Source: Heliopora coerulea (Eukaryota; Cnidaria; Anthozoa; Scleralcyonacea; Helioporidae). From it: a stretch of DNA of 64,000 nt. Every line of letters starts with the position of its first letter. The first letter of the stretch is position 1. Made by a program: the position numbers and the translations under genes. A model generated the notes under the pieces. The model was given only the letters and a program-made list of their open reading frames with translations, did not search any database and was not told the origin of the DNA. Positions 34,487-45,925 of the stretch are shown one piece after another. The DNA is taken from positions 887,001-951,000 of the forward strand of contig JASJOG010000052.1 in NCBI GenBank assembly GCA_030142905.1, given 5' to 3'.

Positions 34487-35344
34487 TTCTTTTCTATTTT
34501 AAACAAAGAAGAGAAATATCATTGAAAAGTTCGTTAACTCTCTCCTATCCAAAGGTCTCCATTTGGTCAGTAAAATTGTCTGGCGTTAGCCGAAAAAGAA
34601 ACTAACAGAAGACGAATCTGGAAAATAAGGAATTTGATATTGATTAATAAAAACTTCACCCAGCGTTATCATGAATGTAGACTGATTTAAAAGTCCAACC
34701 AACATTTTTTTAAATAACGTATTTCGTTCTGAGGAATTCCTATCTATTTTGAGAAATAGGAGCAGCTTTGGCCTTTGATTACTTAAATTGGTCTTGATTC
34801 CTTATTTCACAGTGGTAGTTCTTTGACTATTTATTTCCTTTGCAAAAGGGAAGTTGGTCTTGCTCGGCTGGTCAGCGGTTTTTTAAAGAAAATTGAAAAT
34901 GACTGACGAATATTCGCGCTCGACTGAATGGATCAGTGAGTGAATCAAGCGAAGAAGGTCCATTGAACTCTAAAAAGACTGGAACGATACCTGGAAACTG
35001 TATTTTGAAGCCATCATGGAGGCTGACATGTAGGTCAATTTGCTGGCCATCCTAGTCCCTTACGCAATAAAACACGCAACCTATTGTGAAAAACATCACC
35101 GAAATCTCGGATTTTTGACAGTTTTCTTTTTTATCCATAGTAAGTAGAGGAAAATGTCGGTAGGACTGTAATATTTGTCAGAATTAACTGTGAATGAAAA
35201 GTAAAAGTTTAATACAACTTTTCCGCACGCGTGTTTTTGACCTACATGGCTGCCCCCATGTCGGCTTCATTCAGTCGTGAAGCCTGGTACTACGAGGTAT
35301 CGTTCCAGTCTTTTTAGAGTTTACTGAGAAGGTCCTGCAGATCC

Positions 35345-35749
35345 TTTGAGGATAGCAACAGAAGCAGGAGCAAGGCTGAGTACTCCAGAGAAAACGGCCA
35401 TTTTAAGAAAACGTAAAGTGCAGACAAACCCAGCTGAAAAGAAGCGAAATGTCCCGCGGCACAGCTGATCCAAATGTGAGTGCTTGGGATAAATTTAATC
35501 AGCTCAAAGGAAAGCATCTTACTGTGGTGTCGGGTAAACTCAGAAGTGATGCTTGCAAGGAAACCTTGTGGAAAAAGAAAAGCTGTGTTATTAAGCACAT
35601 TACATCCCAGAAACATTAAATCAAAGGAAGTTATAGCGGAAAGCAAGAAAAAAGACCAGAGTATTCTGATTCTGATTTTCCCACTGATTCTGAAGAGAGA
35701 GAAGGATTGTGTTAAATCTGAAATTGGTACAAACAAAAGTGGGATTTGA
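35345..35749 (+). pseudogene. CGGBP1-like remnant, unit 3, tail deleted
   Basis: The zinc-finger part is present (KFNQLKGKHLTVVSGKL), but the first zinc-binding Cys context reads RSDACKE, losing one Cys. About 180 bp coding for the RYELLESLL tail is deleted at about 35666. Confidence 0.6.
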
Positions 35750-36865
35750 GGACAAGTTTACTTGTTTCTATCAACTTTTATTGCAGTTAAATTGCATGAA
35801 AATGGTTAGAGTTCTTCATGTGTACCCTTAACGCTGATAAATACATTTTTTTAGTTTTAATTGAGGGCAAAGTTATTTAGCAAGCTTGTTACAGCGCAAA
35901 ATTCAACGAAAATGCTTAGAAATCTTACTTTTCTTGTACAATTTAGATATTTTTGCTTCACACCAAAGAAAAATAAGAGATCAACCTTCGTTGCAGGAAA
36001 AGCAACATTCTGGTTTTTTTGAGGAACGTTTGAGCAACATTTTGATAAATTACGGGCAAACTTCTCAGAAATCTTGGGCAATTTGTTACGGCGGTTTCTG
36101 GATTTTTTTAAATTTTCTGAAAAGATTTTTATGAAAAATAATTTGCTCGAATCTCGTCGAAAACCAGTTTAGGTTCTTTACAACTGGTAATATACCAAGT
36201 TGTAAATACGTGCTTTTCAAAAGCCACATGTTTCAAACGAAACAACATTAAATAAACACAAGAAAAATGACAGACAACGAAGGAACTAGGAGAAACAAGT
36301 GAACACCTTGATACATTAGGATCCATAGTTTATGGTAGTTGTATGATATATGTATATTCCACTTTCCAGTCACTTGCATTTACTAAAGAGCTACTGAACA
36401 TTTCAATTGGCCGCTGACTTATTTTGCTAAATGTCAAAGAAAATGAAACGCATTATAAAAACAATTAATAAGGAGCTGCAGGATAAAATAAAAAATTGTC
36501 CAATATCGCTGGCACATCTTTCCAGGTTCTTGAAATTTTCAAGTATTCCTAACAATTTTTTGTTTCGTCAGTTCTCACAAGTCAACAATGATCATCACAT
36601 TACATTAATTCAACGTGAAATGCGTCGATATATGTACGAGTAAAAAGATCCTGTTATAAGTTATCTGGACACTTCCTTCTAATGACAAAAAGAGTTTCAG
36701 GTCGAATTTCTATCTTTATCTGTTAATTGCCACCGTGTGGCTTTTTCGAATGACTCGTTATTCATTGAAAACTAATCTTCTCGTCAATTTTGTTTTAGAA
36801 TATGAGTTTCCATGACCAGAAAACTGACAGATTTGTCTAGCGTTAAAGCAATGAGTGGTAAATAT

Positions 36866-36995
36866 TAGACCTTTACTCTCCTTTTGACTCTGAAGATGAC
36901 CGCCGCTAAGGCTGTCGAAACGTCAGTCACTTCAACCAACAGTCTTTCTCAAGACTACACTAACCTGGACGATCAACTTCCTCAAACATGTCACA
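36866..36995. mobile_element. Interspersed repeat insertion replacing unit sequence
   Basis: TCTGAAGATGACCGCC, GGCTGTCGAAACGTCAGTC and CAACAGTCTTTCTCAAGACT form a repeat that I recognise as widespread in coral genomic sequence. Here it stands where about 1.4 kb of unit 3 is missing. GAC-GCC and GGC-GTC can pair, giving a hammerhead-like arrangement with GAAAC. Confidence 0.6.
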
Positions 36996-37153
36996 ACTCG
37001 ATGAAGAAGCAGGCAGAGACTATTTGTGAGTGGGTGGGATGAACTTAACTATCTGCTGCCATCTATCAATCAAATTTAAGGGTTTTTCTGTACGGACGGT
37101 TTCGGAATAAGAATGAACGGTTAAAGCATTATTTTGTAGACATACTACGGTTG

Positions 37154-37291
37154 AACATTTGGCAGAATAGTGTTTTGGCTATTCTACCAGCGGTTGCAGA
37201 ATATTTGGAACATGGAGTTGCAATTAAATTTTGTGGTGATAAAGTCCGCTCACTGATCGGGAGTATTCCTAAGATGGCGAAATCTACATGA
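37154..37291 (+). other. Exon-like frame repeated in seven blocks
   Basis: After ATTATTTTGCAG a frame runs NIWQNSVLAILPAVAEYLEH, GVAIKFCGDKVRSLIGS, IPKMAKST, stop. Equivalent frames occur at about 9736, 22657, 27696, 47587, 54937 and 59197, with one stop in unit 1 and a deletion in unit 6. The opposite strand is also open (65 codons). No family recognised. Confidence 0.2.
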
Positions 37292-37452
37292 AGACACTCG
37301 ATATCTGACATCAACACCGTTAACATTTTGGGGAGGACACGGCTAAAATCTGGGCACGGGTACCGCTATCTTAGGGCACGGCACGGGTGGTTTTGACAGT
37401 GTAAACGGTACGGACTTATTGAAATTTGGTGTCCATGACTAAAAATTTAGCA

Positions 37453-37487
37453 GTGTCGAACACTTCTGTATATGTAAGTGTCGGCAC
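37453..37487. repeat. Conserved hairpin, unit 3
   Basis: The left arm is GTGTCGAACACTT; C to T gives a G-T wobble in the stem, with the right arm unchanged. Confidence 0.7.
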
Positions 37488-38297
37488 GGTTAATTTAGCG
37501 TGCAGTGCCCAAAATGTTACAGTGTAAACCGTTAACGTGGTTCAAGACACGAGTCGGAACAGAGGGAACACGGGGTCACGTTTCTCCCACCTTTTTTAAA
37601 AGCGTTCTTTGTTGTAGGAGGATGCGCTTCATGTTCATAGAAGACATTGAGAGTAGAGATTTATTGAGATACTGTGTTTGAAGTGTGCCTTTCCGTATGC
37701 AAAAGTACCTCGGGAACTTTGTGCCCGCACTAATTTGAATTTGCTTCAAACGCCTCTGCCATTGACCTTAGTGGCTTTCTCCGACGAAAACTCTCCTGTT
37801 TTTAGAACTCTTCTGAATTGAGATCCATCTATATTTCTGCTTGAGCTTTACAAAACTAGTAGAACCTTGTTTGCAAGGTAAACAGGAAGATGCTGTAAAA
37901 ACCGATTACTGCGTTTGGAAGTGTTAAGCGTTTAAAAAACCCAAAGTGTAAGGGATAGATGATTTGCGTGAGTCTTAGGCTCGGAGCACGTCAGAGCTGT
38001 CACTTTTCAAGTGAAACATCTAGATGTACGCCACCTGGTGTGGTATCATTTATGTTCATTGTGACACTACGTGTTGTTGTCTCCTTTTGTCACTTCCCTG
38101 ACGGTAGTTCTACTATGAACGAGTAAAATGGTCTTGTGGTAGACCGAACAAAATAATCCAAGGTCGCCAAAATTTGGAAGAAAATAACATTTATCTTAGA
38201 AGACTGTCTGAAGTTTGCCAATAGCTCGCTCTGTTTGGTGTCCACATATTTTGGGTTGCGTTATACGCTTTTCCACAATGCCATGTGAAATGTAAAC

Positions 38298-38498
38298 ATG
38301 AATATTACTATTTGGGGTGTAATTATATTCGTTTCCTTTTACCTAAACACACTATATTGGACCAAAACAGGTGCGACACTAGAAGCCATGTTTGAGGTGA
38401 TATACATAATACTCATGTTTCTCCATGAGTGGATTTTTGACACAATGGGCAATATTATTGGGCCAGTATTTCCAACTATCGTCTGTTTACTATTTTAA
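38298..38498 (+). other. 66-codon hydrophobic ORF in unit 3
   Basis: MNITIWGVIIFVSFYL followed by a polar stretch, a second hydrophobic segment (VIYIILMFLHEWIF) and FPTIVCLLF: two possible membrane segments. The equivalent sequences in units 1, 2 and 2b (10879, 23781, 28840) are frameshifted after the first segment or lack the ATG. Probably a chance frame. Confidence 0.15.
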
Positions 38499-40811
38499 AC
38501 TTAATATCAAAATGAGCACAACCCTATGGCAATTTTAACCAGATAGAGAATGTGCAATTGCCATTTTTATGACATATCATAATTGTCATCATGATGTTGT
38601 TATAAGTGGAAATATCACTTCATAACATGTCGTGGTGCTGAAGCAGTGGCGAATGTGGTCGTAGAAACTGGTCACGCTATGCAAATTTTAGATTATTTAT
38701 CTATTGCAACAGCTCATGCTATGCAAATATAAAATTTAAGACATCAAGCACAACATATCCATTGACAAGTATTTTTGTTAAAGTTTCTAGACGTGCTTCG
38801 CACAATCACCAGTTTGACGAACAATCGTAGTATTTTGTTATAATAACCAATGGGTTGGTGGATGTATATGGCTTGCTTCCTGAATATCGTAGATCGTTAT
38901 AAGTTTGCAGTTAATGTCCTGAAGAACGAACAAAAACGTGGCATTGAGAATCAATGTGAGATCATGCTCAGTAATGATCATTCCCAAGAAGAGTAGGGGA
39001 GACTGTGGAGTGTTCTATATTCTGGGTAAAGAGTCGTTTATATTCCAGGTAAAGGTGATGAACATTTTTCTTCTTGCTGAAAAAAAGAATGAATTATGAA
39101 GCATTAAAATGTTCATCGAACGGGGGATTTGACTTCCAGTTGCTTCAAACACAATAGCTCAAATAGTATATCATTCGAAGTTTCAAAGACGTATATGACG
39201 TTCCGTAACGGTCAAAATTATGAAAGTAATAAAAATCTTAAACTTTCTTAATAAAATTATCATCAAAGTTAGTAGAAAATGGTCGAAACTTGCTCACGAA
39301 AAACGAAACGTTCAAAATTATCATCAAGCCCTTGAGGAATTAGTCCAATTTAGAAAATTTAATGTCAATGCTCCATGTTTGTATTCATGTGATTAATTCT
39401 GTCTGAACAGTGAAAAACTCGAAATTGAACTAATTCTTTACGATACATAGTGAGAAACGACTAAAGAATGCCAATCGACGAAAAAAATCAACCGAATAAC
39501 GACGAGAAAAATAGAAAACGCCAACAAATGTAACGAACATTTAATAATGATAGACAGGTGTTCACGAACGCACCGAGCGGGAGAATTTTGACCGAACTTC
39601 ACAAGGATGAATAGATACGCTCACAAATCATTTGCACGAAAGCGAAAATCGCGTACATTCACCGGAAAATGCATCGTATCCATATTTACCAGTGATATTA
39701 GCAGCGATACTAGGTTAGTTTTTTTTAAAAAAAACTTCATCTTGCAGGAATAATCGTTGAGATAGTAAAAACAAAGTAAAGAGCTGTAATAAAAGGAAGT
39801 TATTTTATTACTTAAATGTCGATCAGAAAATTGTTTAGGGGAAAAACTGGCAACGGACTCAAAGGAACAGGTGCAACACTATAGGGGGGTTCAGGAGTTT
39901 GGAGAGCTCGACTCAGGCAGTTTTTAGGGGTGGTCGCATGTGTGCCGTGTTAGCGAAAGATTTTAGCCCTTGAAGGCCGTCTTTCATCAGGAGAATTTTG
40001 TCGCGTGAATCGATAAATCCATCATAATTTCCAGCCGAAAGCTCATGAGAGAAAAGAAATGGTCTCTTCCCACAAAGAAATTCGTCAAGTGGAAAACGGC
40101 CTTATTTCGCAAACTTACGTAAATCTGCTGCACCCAAAATGATCAAAATCTCACAGACGGTGCTATGATACCTCTGACTCCTCGCAACGCCTATCAAAGT
40201 TCTTCGTTGCGCACCTAAGGAATATTAATCCGTAAAATCTAAAATAAAGAAAAACCCAAAGGGAATCTTGATTACACTCCGATTTGATCATTCGCCCATG
40301 GTAGACAAAATCATTAAGTTGTAATGGCAGTGTTTATATGGAGGCAACCCCGTTCTCTTGTTAGGACTAACCCTAGTATGAGGGCTGGATTTCACGTCGC
40401 TTTTATGTGAGAATGCTCTTGCCGGGCTTTTGCCCTACTAGGAGGACTGGGTCTGGCGCAACTGCAGAAGCTTTTTATTACAATTTCTCTCAAGGTAACG
40501 ACGTTCCTCCCTTGAATTTTCCAACAATATGGTCTTTTGATTGTTTGGAAAACGAAAGAGTTGAACAGAAACAACCAGTTATTTTCCTAGTTTATGAACC
40601 ATGTCAGCAGTCTCACGAAATTATTTCTTTTGCAATGTTACCTGTATCGGCGCCTCACATTACAATGGGTATACTGTATTACGTTTCGAGAGAAAAGGTC
40701 AAGTTTATAACACATATCACCAATATTTACAAGTTGTGGACAAATATTTGAAATTTAGTTAAGAACCAGAAGCCAGAGGCAGCCGACAATTGGAAAAAAT
40801 ACAAGATAATA

Positions 40812-41020
40812 CATATTCCGAAGAGGAACATCTTGAAAACCCAGAAGAATATGAGTCAAAATCCGGACGAAAGTTGAATCAGTAATATTTCGGTTTTATT
40901 TAAAAACCATCATCAGACCAATTGATTATTTTGAAATAAAACCGAAATATTGCTGATTCAAGTTTCGTCTTGATTTTGACTCGTATTCTGAGTTTTCAAG
41001 ATGTTCCTCTTCGGAATATG
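40812..41020. mobile_element. Foldback element Y, unit 4 copy
   Basis: Same arms and insertion site as the other three copies. No ORF, no internal structure beyond the two arms. Confidence 0.75.
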
Positions 41021-43051
41021 TTTCATCTTGCATTAGTTAACAAACGCTGACAGCCTTTGTTTTTGCCTCCGGACCCAAGTAAGCCTGAACTCCACATTTT
41101 CCACTACTAGAAGGTGCCGTGATCACACATGGTAATCAATTAGTCATGGAAATGGCAGGTAACAAATGAATTGAAAAAGAGTTGTATTGGCTCGTGACAA
41201 AGATTAGAGACTGTTTGTTATGCAGGAGACTGTCAGTATCAAATTTAGGTCGATTTGTTATAAAGAAAGAGTTTTTTATGGTGAAAACCTTCAGGGAGTT
41301 TGCCATTTTCCCCATTCAGTATAAGCTGGATTCCCTCCAGGATTTTACAAAATGCATGGCTTTGAACGGTTTAATGTATATGGTTTGTGAGTATCACGAG
41401 CTGATTATTAATTAAACAGTAGAGAATTATGTTTGTGTTTCCTAAATTCCGTTTATGATCCTCAACCTTAAAAGCGACTAAAGTTAATTACGATTTCTAC
41501 TAGAAACAACGGAAGGGCTTGATACAGAGCCTTGCCATAAGCTACGGTCACGGTATTGAATTGTGTGACCGTAGACATGTGGATAAATCAGTGTTTTTGA
41601 GGTGTCATGTTGGTTTAGGTTTACGTCTAATAGTGGTGTCTTGCATTTGTGTCCGACTCGAGAGTTGGAAATTGCGAGAAATACGCGAACTGCTTCATAC
41701 TTGTTTCTCGACAATCGAAGTTTGCCGGACATGTGCATGTTTGTTTAGTAAATAACGGTTAGTTTAGCCCAGCAATGAGTAAATGTTTTTAATTTTCACT
41801 GATCTTTGTATGCATGGGTTGCTTTAAATAAAAAAGTCGCATGCCAAGTCATTGAAGCAAATTTCAACTTTGCTTAACATTGCAATTCCAACTTTTCCAA
41901 TCACAACCTATCACTAATCAATCATTAATTAAACCTCGAAGACAACGAACCACTGCCGCGCCTTTTTTCAACACAACAAAATACATCTTTTATTTACAAA
42001 CATCAGTTCATCATAAGAAAAAAATTATCTTAAATTTTCATGATGACATTCTGGGCAGGAGGGAGGGAATATTCCGTTATGTTGGATAAAATAAACAGCA
42101 CATTGTCTGCCGGATAATTTATTAATTTTGAGATCCACACACTCTGGAACTTAAGATACTGCTACTTTTCTCCTAAGCTCGCCAAGGTGGCAGGATCACC
42201 AACATGTAGGATCAGTGAGAAAGAGCAGGGTAGCCAATACAACTGCTCCAGGGACAAAGCCATGCTGGAGGCTCAGAGAGTATACGTGGCTGTAGGTGTG
42301 CGACAGAAGAACGAGATTTCTCAAACTTATTAATTACTGATGAGTATATCATTCAATGAGATGCGCTGAATGGCACCACGTGAGCGAACTTCAAATACTG
42401 TGGAAGTACTGGACAGAGGACTTGAACTGCTTTTTCCAGTCCTTTCACTGGAAATAATAGTTGAAATCTTTGGACTTAAAATATAATTTCACACAATCGA
42501 TTTATTCATCCATGCACTCACCACTAATACACTAATTCATTGTACCAATACACTAGCTTATTCTCAGAAGTCATTCAAAGGCCTCAAATTCGGACTAGAC
42601 CGGGTTTTCAAGTAGTTGGAATTTGTTCCATTCCTCGCCTTTACCTCGGACTAGAACGAATTCATCGTACTTTGAAATCCAGTCTAGACCTCATTGTCAG
42701 TCTTTAAATATTATGTAAAGGGGGAAAAATACATGTAAGGATATACAATCCTTCGTTAGAACCTATTTTTACTATAAACTACAGTCACCAGACATTGACT
42801 AGAGCAAAACTTACAAAATGCCAGTTTGGTATTGAATAGTTTAATGATATTTACAGTAGTTATTCTATGAGCAAATCGTGATCAAGGGCAAAGCTCGCAG
42901 CCCCAAGTTGACTATCGCTAAAGCGAATGGCCGAATTGTTTTAGTATAAACTTGTGATTTTATTAATTTTTAGTTCGAATATTACTCCAAACTTAGGATA
43001 GTTTAGCGATTATCATCTTTTCGAAAATATCGCCCTATAATAATTTCAGAC

Positions 43052-43240
43052 GTCATTTCACGTACGAAAACGATACTTCACATGTAAAAATGTTTCAATT
43101 CCGTATGTGAAATCGATTTTGATATGTGAATGTTTCGTTTCGTATTTGAAATACATGTTGCGTACAGCAATATTTCACTTTTTAAATTTTGAACCAAGTC
43201 ATTTCACATGTAAATTAGGTATTTCATATGTGAAAACTTT
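43052..43240. repeat. Palindrome cluster, unit 4
   Basis: Same arrangement 3' of receptor copy 4; the words are partly decayed (TTTCACTTTTTAAATT). Confidence 0.8.
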
Positions 43241-43465
43241 CCAATTTCATACCATATGGCACCATGAAGGGTGGCTCTCACAATACCTCTAAGAAGAACT
43301 ACTTAGCTAGCTGACATGGTTATCCAGTATAAATAAAGACACTTTATCCTATAGGCCCATTCGACTATAATGACGTCATTTTATATTTACTATCAGCAGA
43401 TAGTCAATGGTAGGGTAGGCAACGAAATTCACCGATTATTCATGATACGAAACGGCCACTCCATT

Positions 43466-44350
43466 CTAGTTGCATACGTTCACGTTGGTTTCAAACATCC
43501 TCCAAAATGCCTTCCGGTACGTCCCGACTCTCCATATATATATTACTGGGTTGATGATGAAGTTCAGTAATGCAAAAATAAACAAACACCAGTAAATGTA
43601 TAATATAAACGAAGTTCTGATGACACAGTTCCAATTTGAAAATCGGCACCAGGTCACTATCGCATCGAATACTAGACTAGGTCCACATGTGACAAACATT
43701 ATTATGGCCAATAATACAGAAAGTGCACAAGCCTTATTGTAAAGGCGCTTGGGCGCATCCTGATTCTGTGCTATAGCCGCTGACCTTTGTCTTTCGACCT
43801 GAAGTCTCCAGGCGATGTACATGTAAACTAACACGACGAGCAGTGAAATAAATAAGGCTACAATGTTCTGGAAGATTTGAAAAGACAAAGCCCAGAAGTA
43901 GTAGTATTCAATGACAGCGAGTGAAAGTACTGTTATCCAAATGCTTAATATAGCCAACAAAATTCTTTTAATGGTCAAGATGTTCTTCCATGTATAAGGC
44001 TTTGTTATGACAACAGCCCTTTCAATGGCCATGAGAAGTATTGCTGAGAAAGATGCAATCACTGCAGCATTACGTACAACTTCAAACACTATGAAATCAA
44101 ACTGAACGATTTCACCACAAAATTGACTTAAACCAACCATAGTGTGTGCCATTGCCAGGTTTGCCACATGATAGGTGATCCGCTTACGCTTCACGAGGTC
44201 CCTGTTTCTTGCAAGATCGACCAAGAAGGTGGCATTGAGGACGAATGAGAGACAAGCCTCAGTCATCACCACTCTACTAAAGGCTGTAAAATCTTTCTCA
44301 TTGTAGACCAGTGTTAAATATGTCGTATTAAAGGTAGCGTGTTTGGGCAT
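43466..44350 (-). CDS. Rhodopsin-like (class A) GPCR copy 4, intact, D2.50 replaced by H
   Basis: 294 residues with the same architecture as copy 2: N8-T-T sequon, N in TM1, ER at the end of TM3, W in TM4, TCGP in TM6, NPVIY in TM7 and a helix 8 RVGTYRKAFW. The TM2 motif reads LAMAH instead of LAMAD: the near-invariant Asp 2.50, which binds the allosteric sodium ion in class A receptors, is CAC (His). The start ATG at 44350 is preceded by the same pyrimidine-AG acceptor-like sequence as the other copies. The protein is otherwise undamaged, so either this copy signals unusually or it is beginning to decay. Ligand unknown. Confidence 0.86.
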   Translation of the reverse strand: MPKHATFNTTYLTLVYNEKDFTAFSRVVMTEACLSFVLNATFLVDLARNRDLVKRKRITYHVANLAMAHTMVGLSQFCGEIVQFDFIVFEVVRNAAVIASFSAILLMAIERAVVITKPYTWKNILTIKRILLAILSIWITVLSLAVIEYYYFWALSFQIFQNIVALFISLLVVLVYMYIAWRLQVERQRSAAIAQNQDAPKRLYNKACALSVLLAIIMFVTCGPSLVFDAIVTWCRFSNWNCVIRTSFILYIYWCLFIFALLNFIINPVIYIWRVGTYRKAFWRMFETNVNVCN

Positions 44351-45329
44351 TTCTTTTCTATTTTAAACAAAGAAGAAAAATATCATTGAAAAGTTCGTTA
44401 ACTTTCTCCTATCCAGAGGTCTCCGTTTGGTCATTAAAATTGTCTAGCGTTAGCCGAAAAAGAAACTAACAGAAGAACAATCTGGACAATAAGGAATTTG
44501 ATCGTGATTAATAAAAACTTCACCCAGGGTTATCATGAATGTAGAGTGATTTAAAAGTCCAACCAACATTTTTTCAACCAAGAGATCGTATCGATAGTTC
44601 AGGTGGAATCATCAGGAGGGATGCAGGTAGGGCTTTCCACAAGATGCTCGGCAACTTTTTTGCAACTTTTTGCATTACAAGCAATTTTTTTCGTTTCGGG
44701 CAACGTATTTCGTTCTGAGGAATTCCTATCTATTTTGAGAAACAGGAGCAGCTTTGGCCTTTGAGTACTTAAATTGATCTTGATTCCTTATTTCACAGTG
44801 GTAGTTCTTAGACTATTTATTTCTTGTGCAAAAGGGAAGTTGGTATTGCTCGGCTGATCAGCGGTTTTTAAAAGAAAATTCAAAATGGAGGACCAATATT
44901 CGTGCTCGAGTGAATGGATCAGTGAGTGAATCAAGCGAAGAAGGTCCATTGAACTCTAAAAAGACTGGAACGATACCTGGAAACTGTATTTTGAAGCCAT
45001 CATGGAGGCTGACATGTAGGTCAATTTGATGGTCATCCTAGTCCCTTACGTAATAAAACACGCAACCTATTGCAAAAAACATCACCCAAATTTCGGACTT
45101 TTGACAGTTTTCTTTTTTATCCATAGTAAGTAGAGGAAAATGTTTATAGGACTGCATATTTGTTAGAATTAACTGTGAATGAAAAGTAAAGGTTTAATAC
45201 AACTTTTCCGCATACGTATTTTTGACCTACATGGCTGCCCCCATGTCGGCTTCATTCAGTCGCGAAGCGTGGTACTACGAGGTATCGTTCCAGTCTTTTT
45301 AGAGTTCACTGAAAAGGTGCTGCAGATCC

Positions 45330-45925
45330 TTTGAGGATAACAACAGAAGCAAGAGTAAGGCTGAGTACTCCAGAGAAAACGGCCATTTCAAGAAAACGTA
45401 AAGTGCAGACAAATCCAGCTGAAAAGAAGCGGAATGTCGGCGGCGTAGCTGATCCAAATGTGAGTGCTTGGGATAGATTAAATCAGTTCAAATGAAAGCA
45501 TCTTACTATGGTGTCGGGTAAACTCAGATGTGATGCTTGCAGGGAAAGCGTGTGCAAAAATAAAAGCTGTGTTAGTAAGCACATTACATCCCAGAAACAT
45601 TAAATCAAAGGAAGTTATAGCGGAAAGCGTAAAATTACCAGAGTATTGTTGATTTGGTGAAAAGTAACGACAAACAAATGAATCCCAAAGGATCAGCATT
45701 ACTCAAAGATATGAGACTGGATCGATACGAGCTTCTGGAGTCTTTACTGATTGCAGGAATACCCATATCGAAAGTCGACAATCAGAGGATATTTCTGGAA
45801 AAGTATGGCCACCATCTTAAATCCTCAATCATTCGACAGAACTCATCCCACTGGTTCTGAAGAGAGAGAAGGATTGTGTTAAATCTGAAATTGGTACAAA
45901 GAAAAGTGGGATTTGAGGAGAAGTT
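45330..45925 (+). pseudogene. CGGBP1-like remnant, unit 4
   Basis: The frameshift seen upstream of GGTADPN in other copies is absent here (NVGGVADPNVSAWDRLNQFK runs in one frame), but a TGA follows FK. The C-terminal segment is open (45654-45860) and ends in a frameshift after HHLKSS. Confidence 0.6.

Larger units (their letters stand above)
30211..38841. repeat. Tandem duplication unit 3
   Basis: The unit begins mid-way into the standard layout, equivalent to about 1255 of unit 1, after a small inverted-repeat junction. It carries foldback Y, the palindrome cluster, a receptor lacking its ATG (33584-34486) and an internally deleted zinc-finger pseudogene. The stretch equivalent to about 8170-9570 of unit 1 is missing; a 130-bp interspersed repeat (36866-36995) sits at that place. 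The tail 37490-38841 has one 66-codon ORF and otherwise nothing recognisable. Confidence 0.87.
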
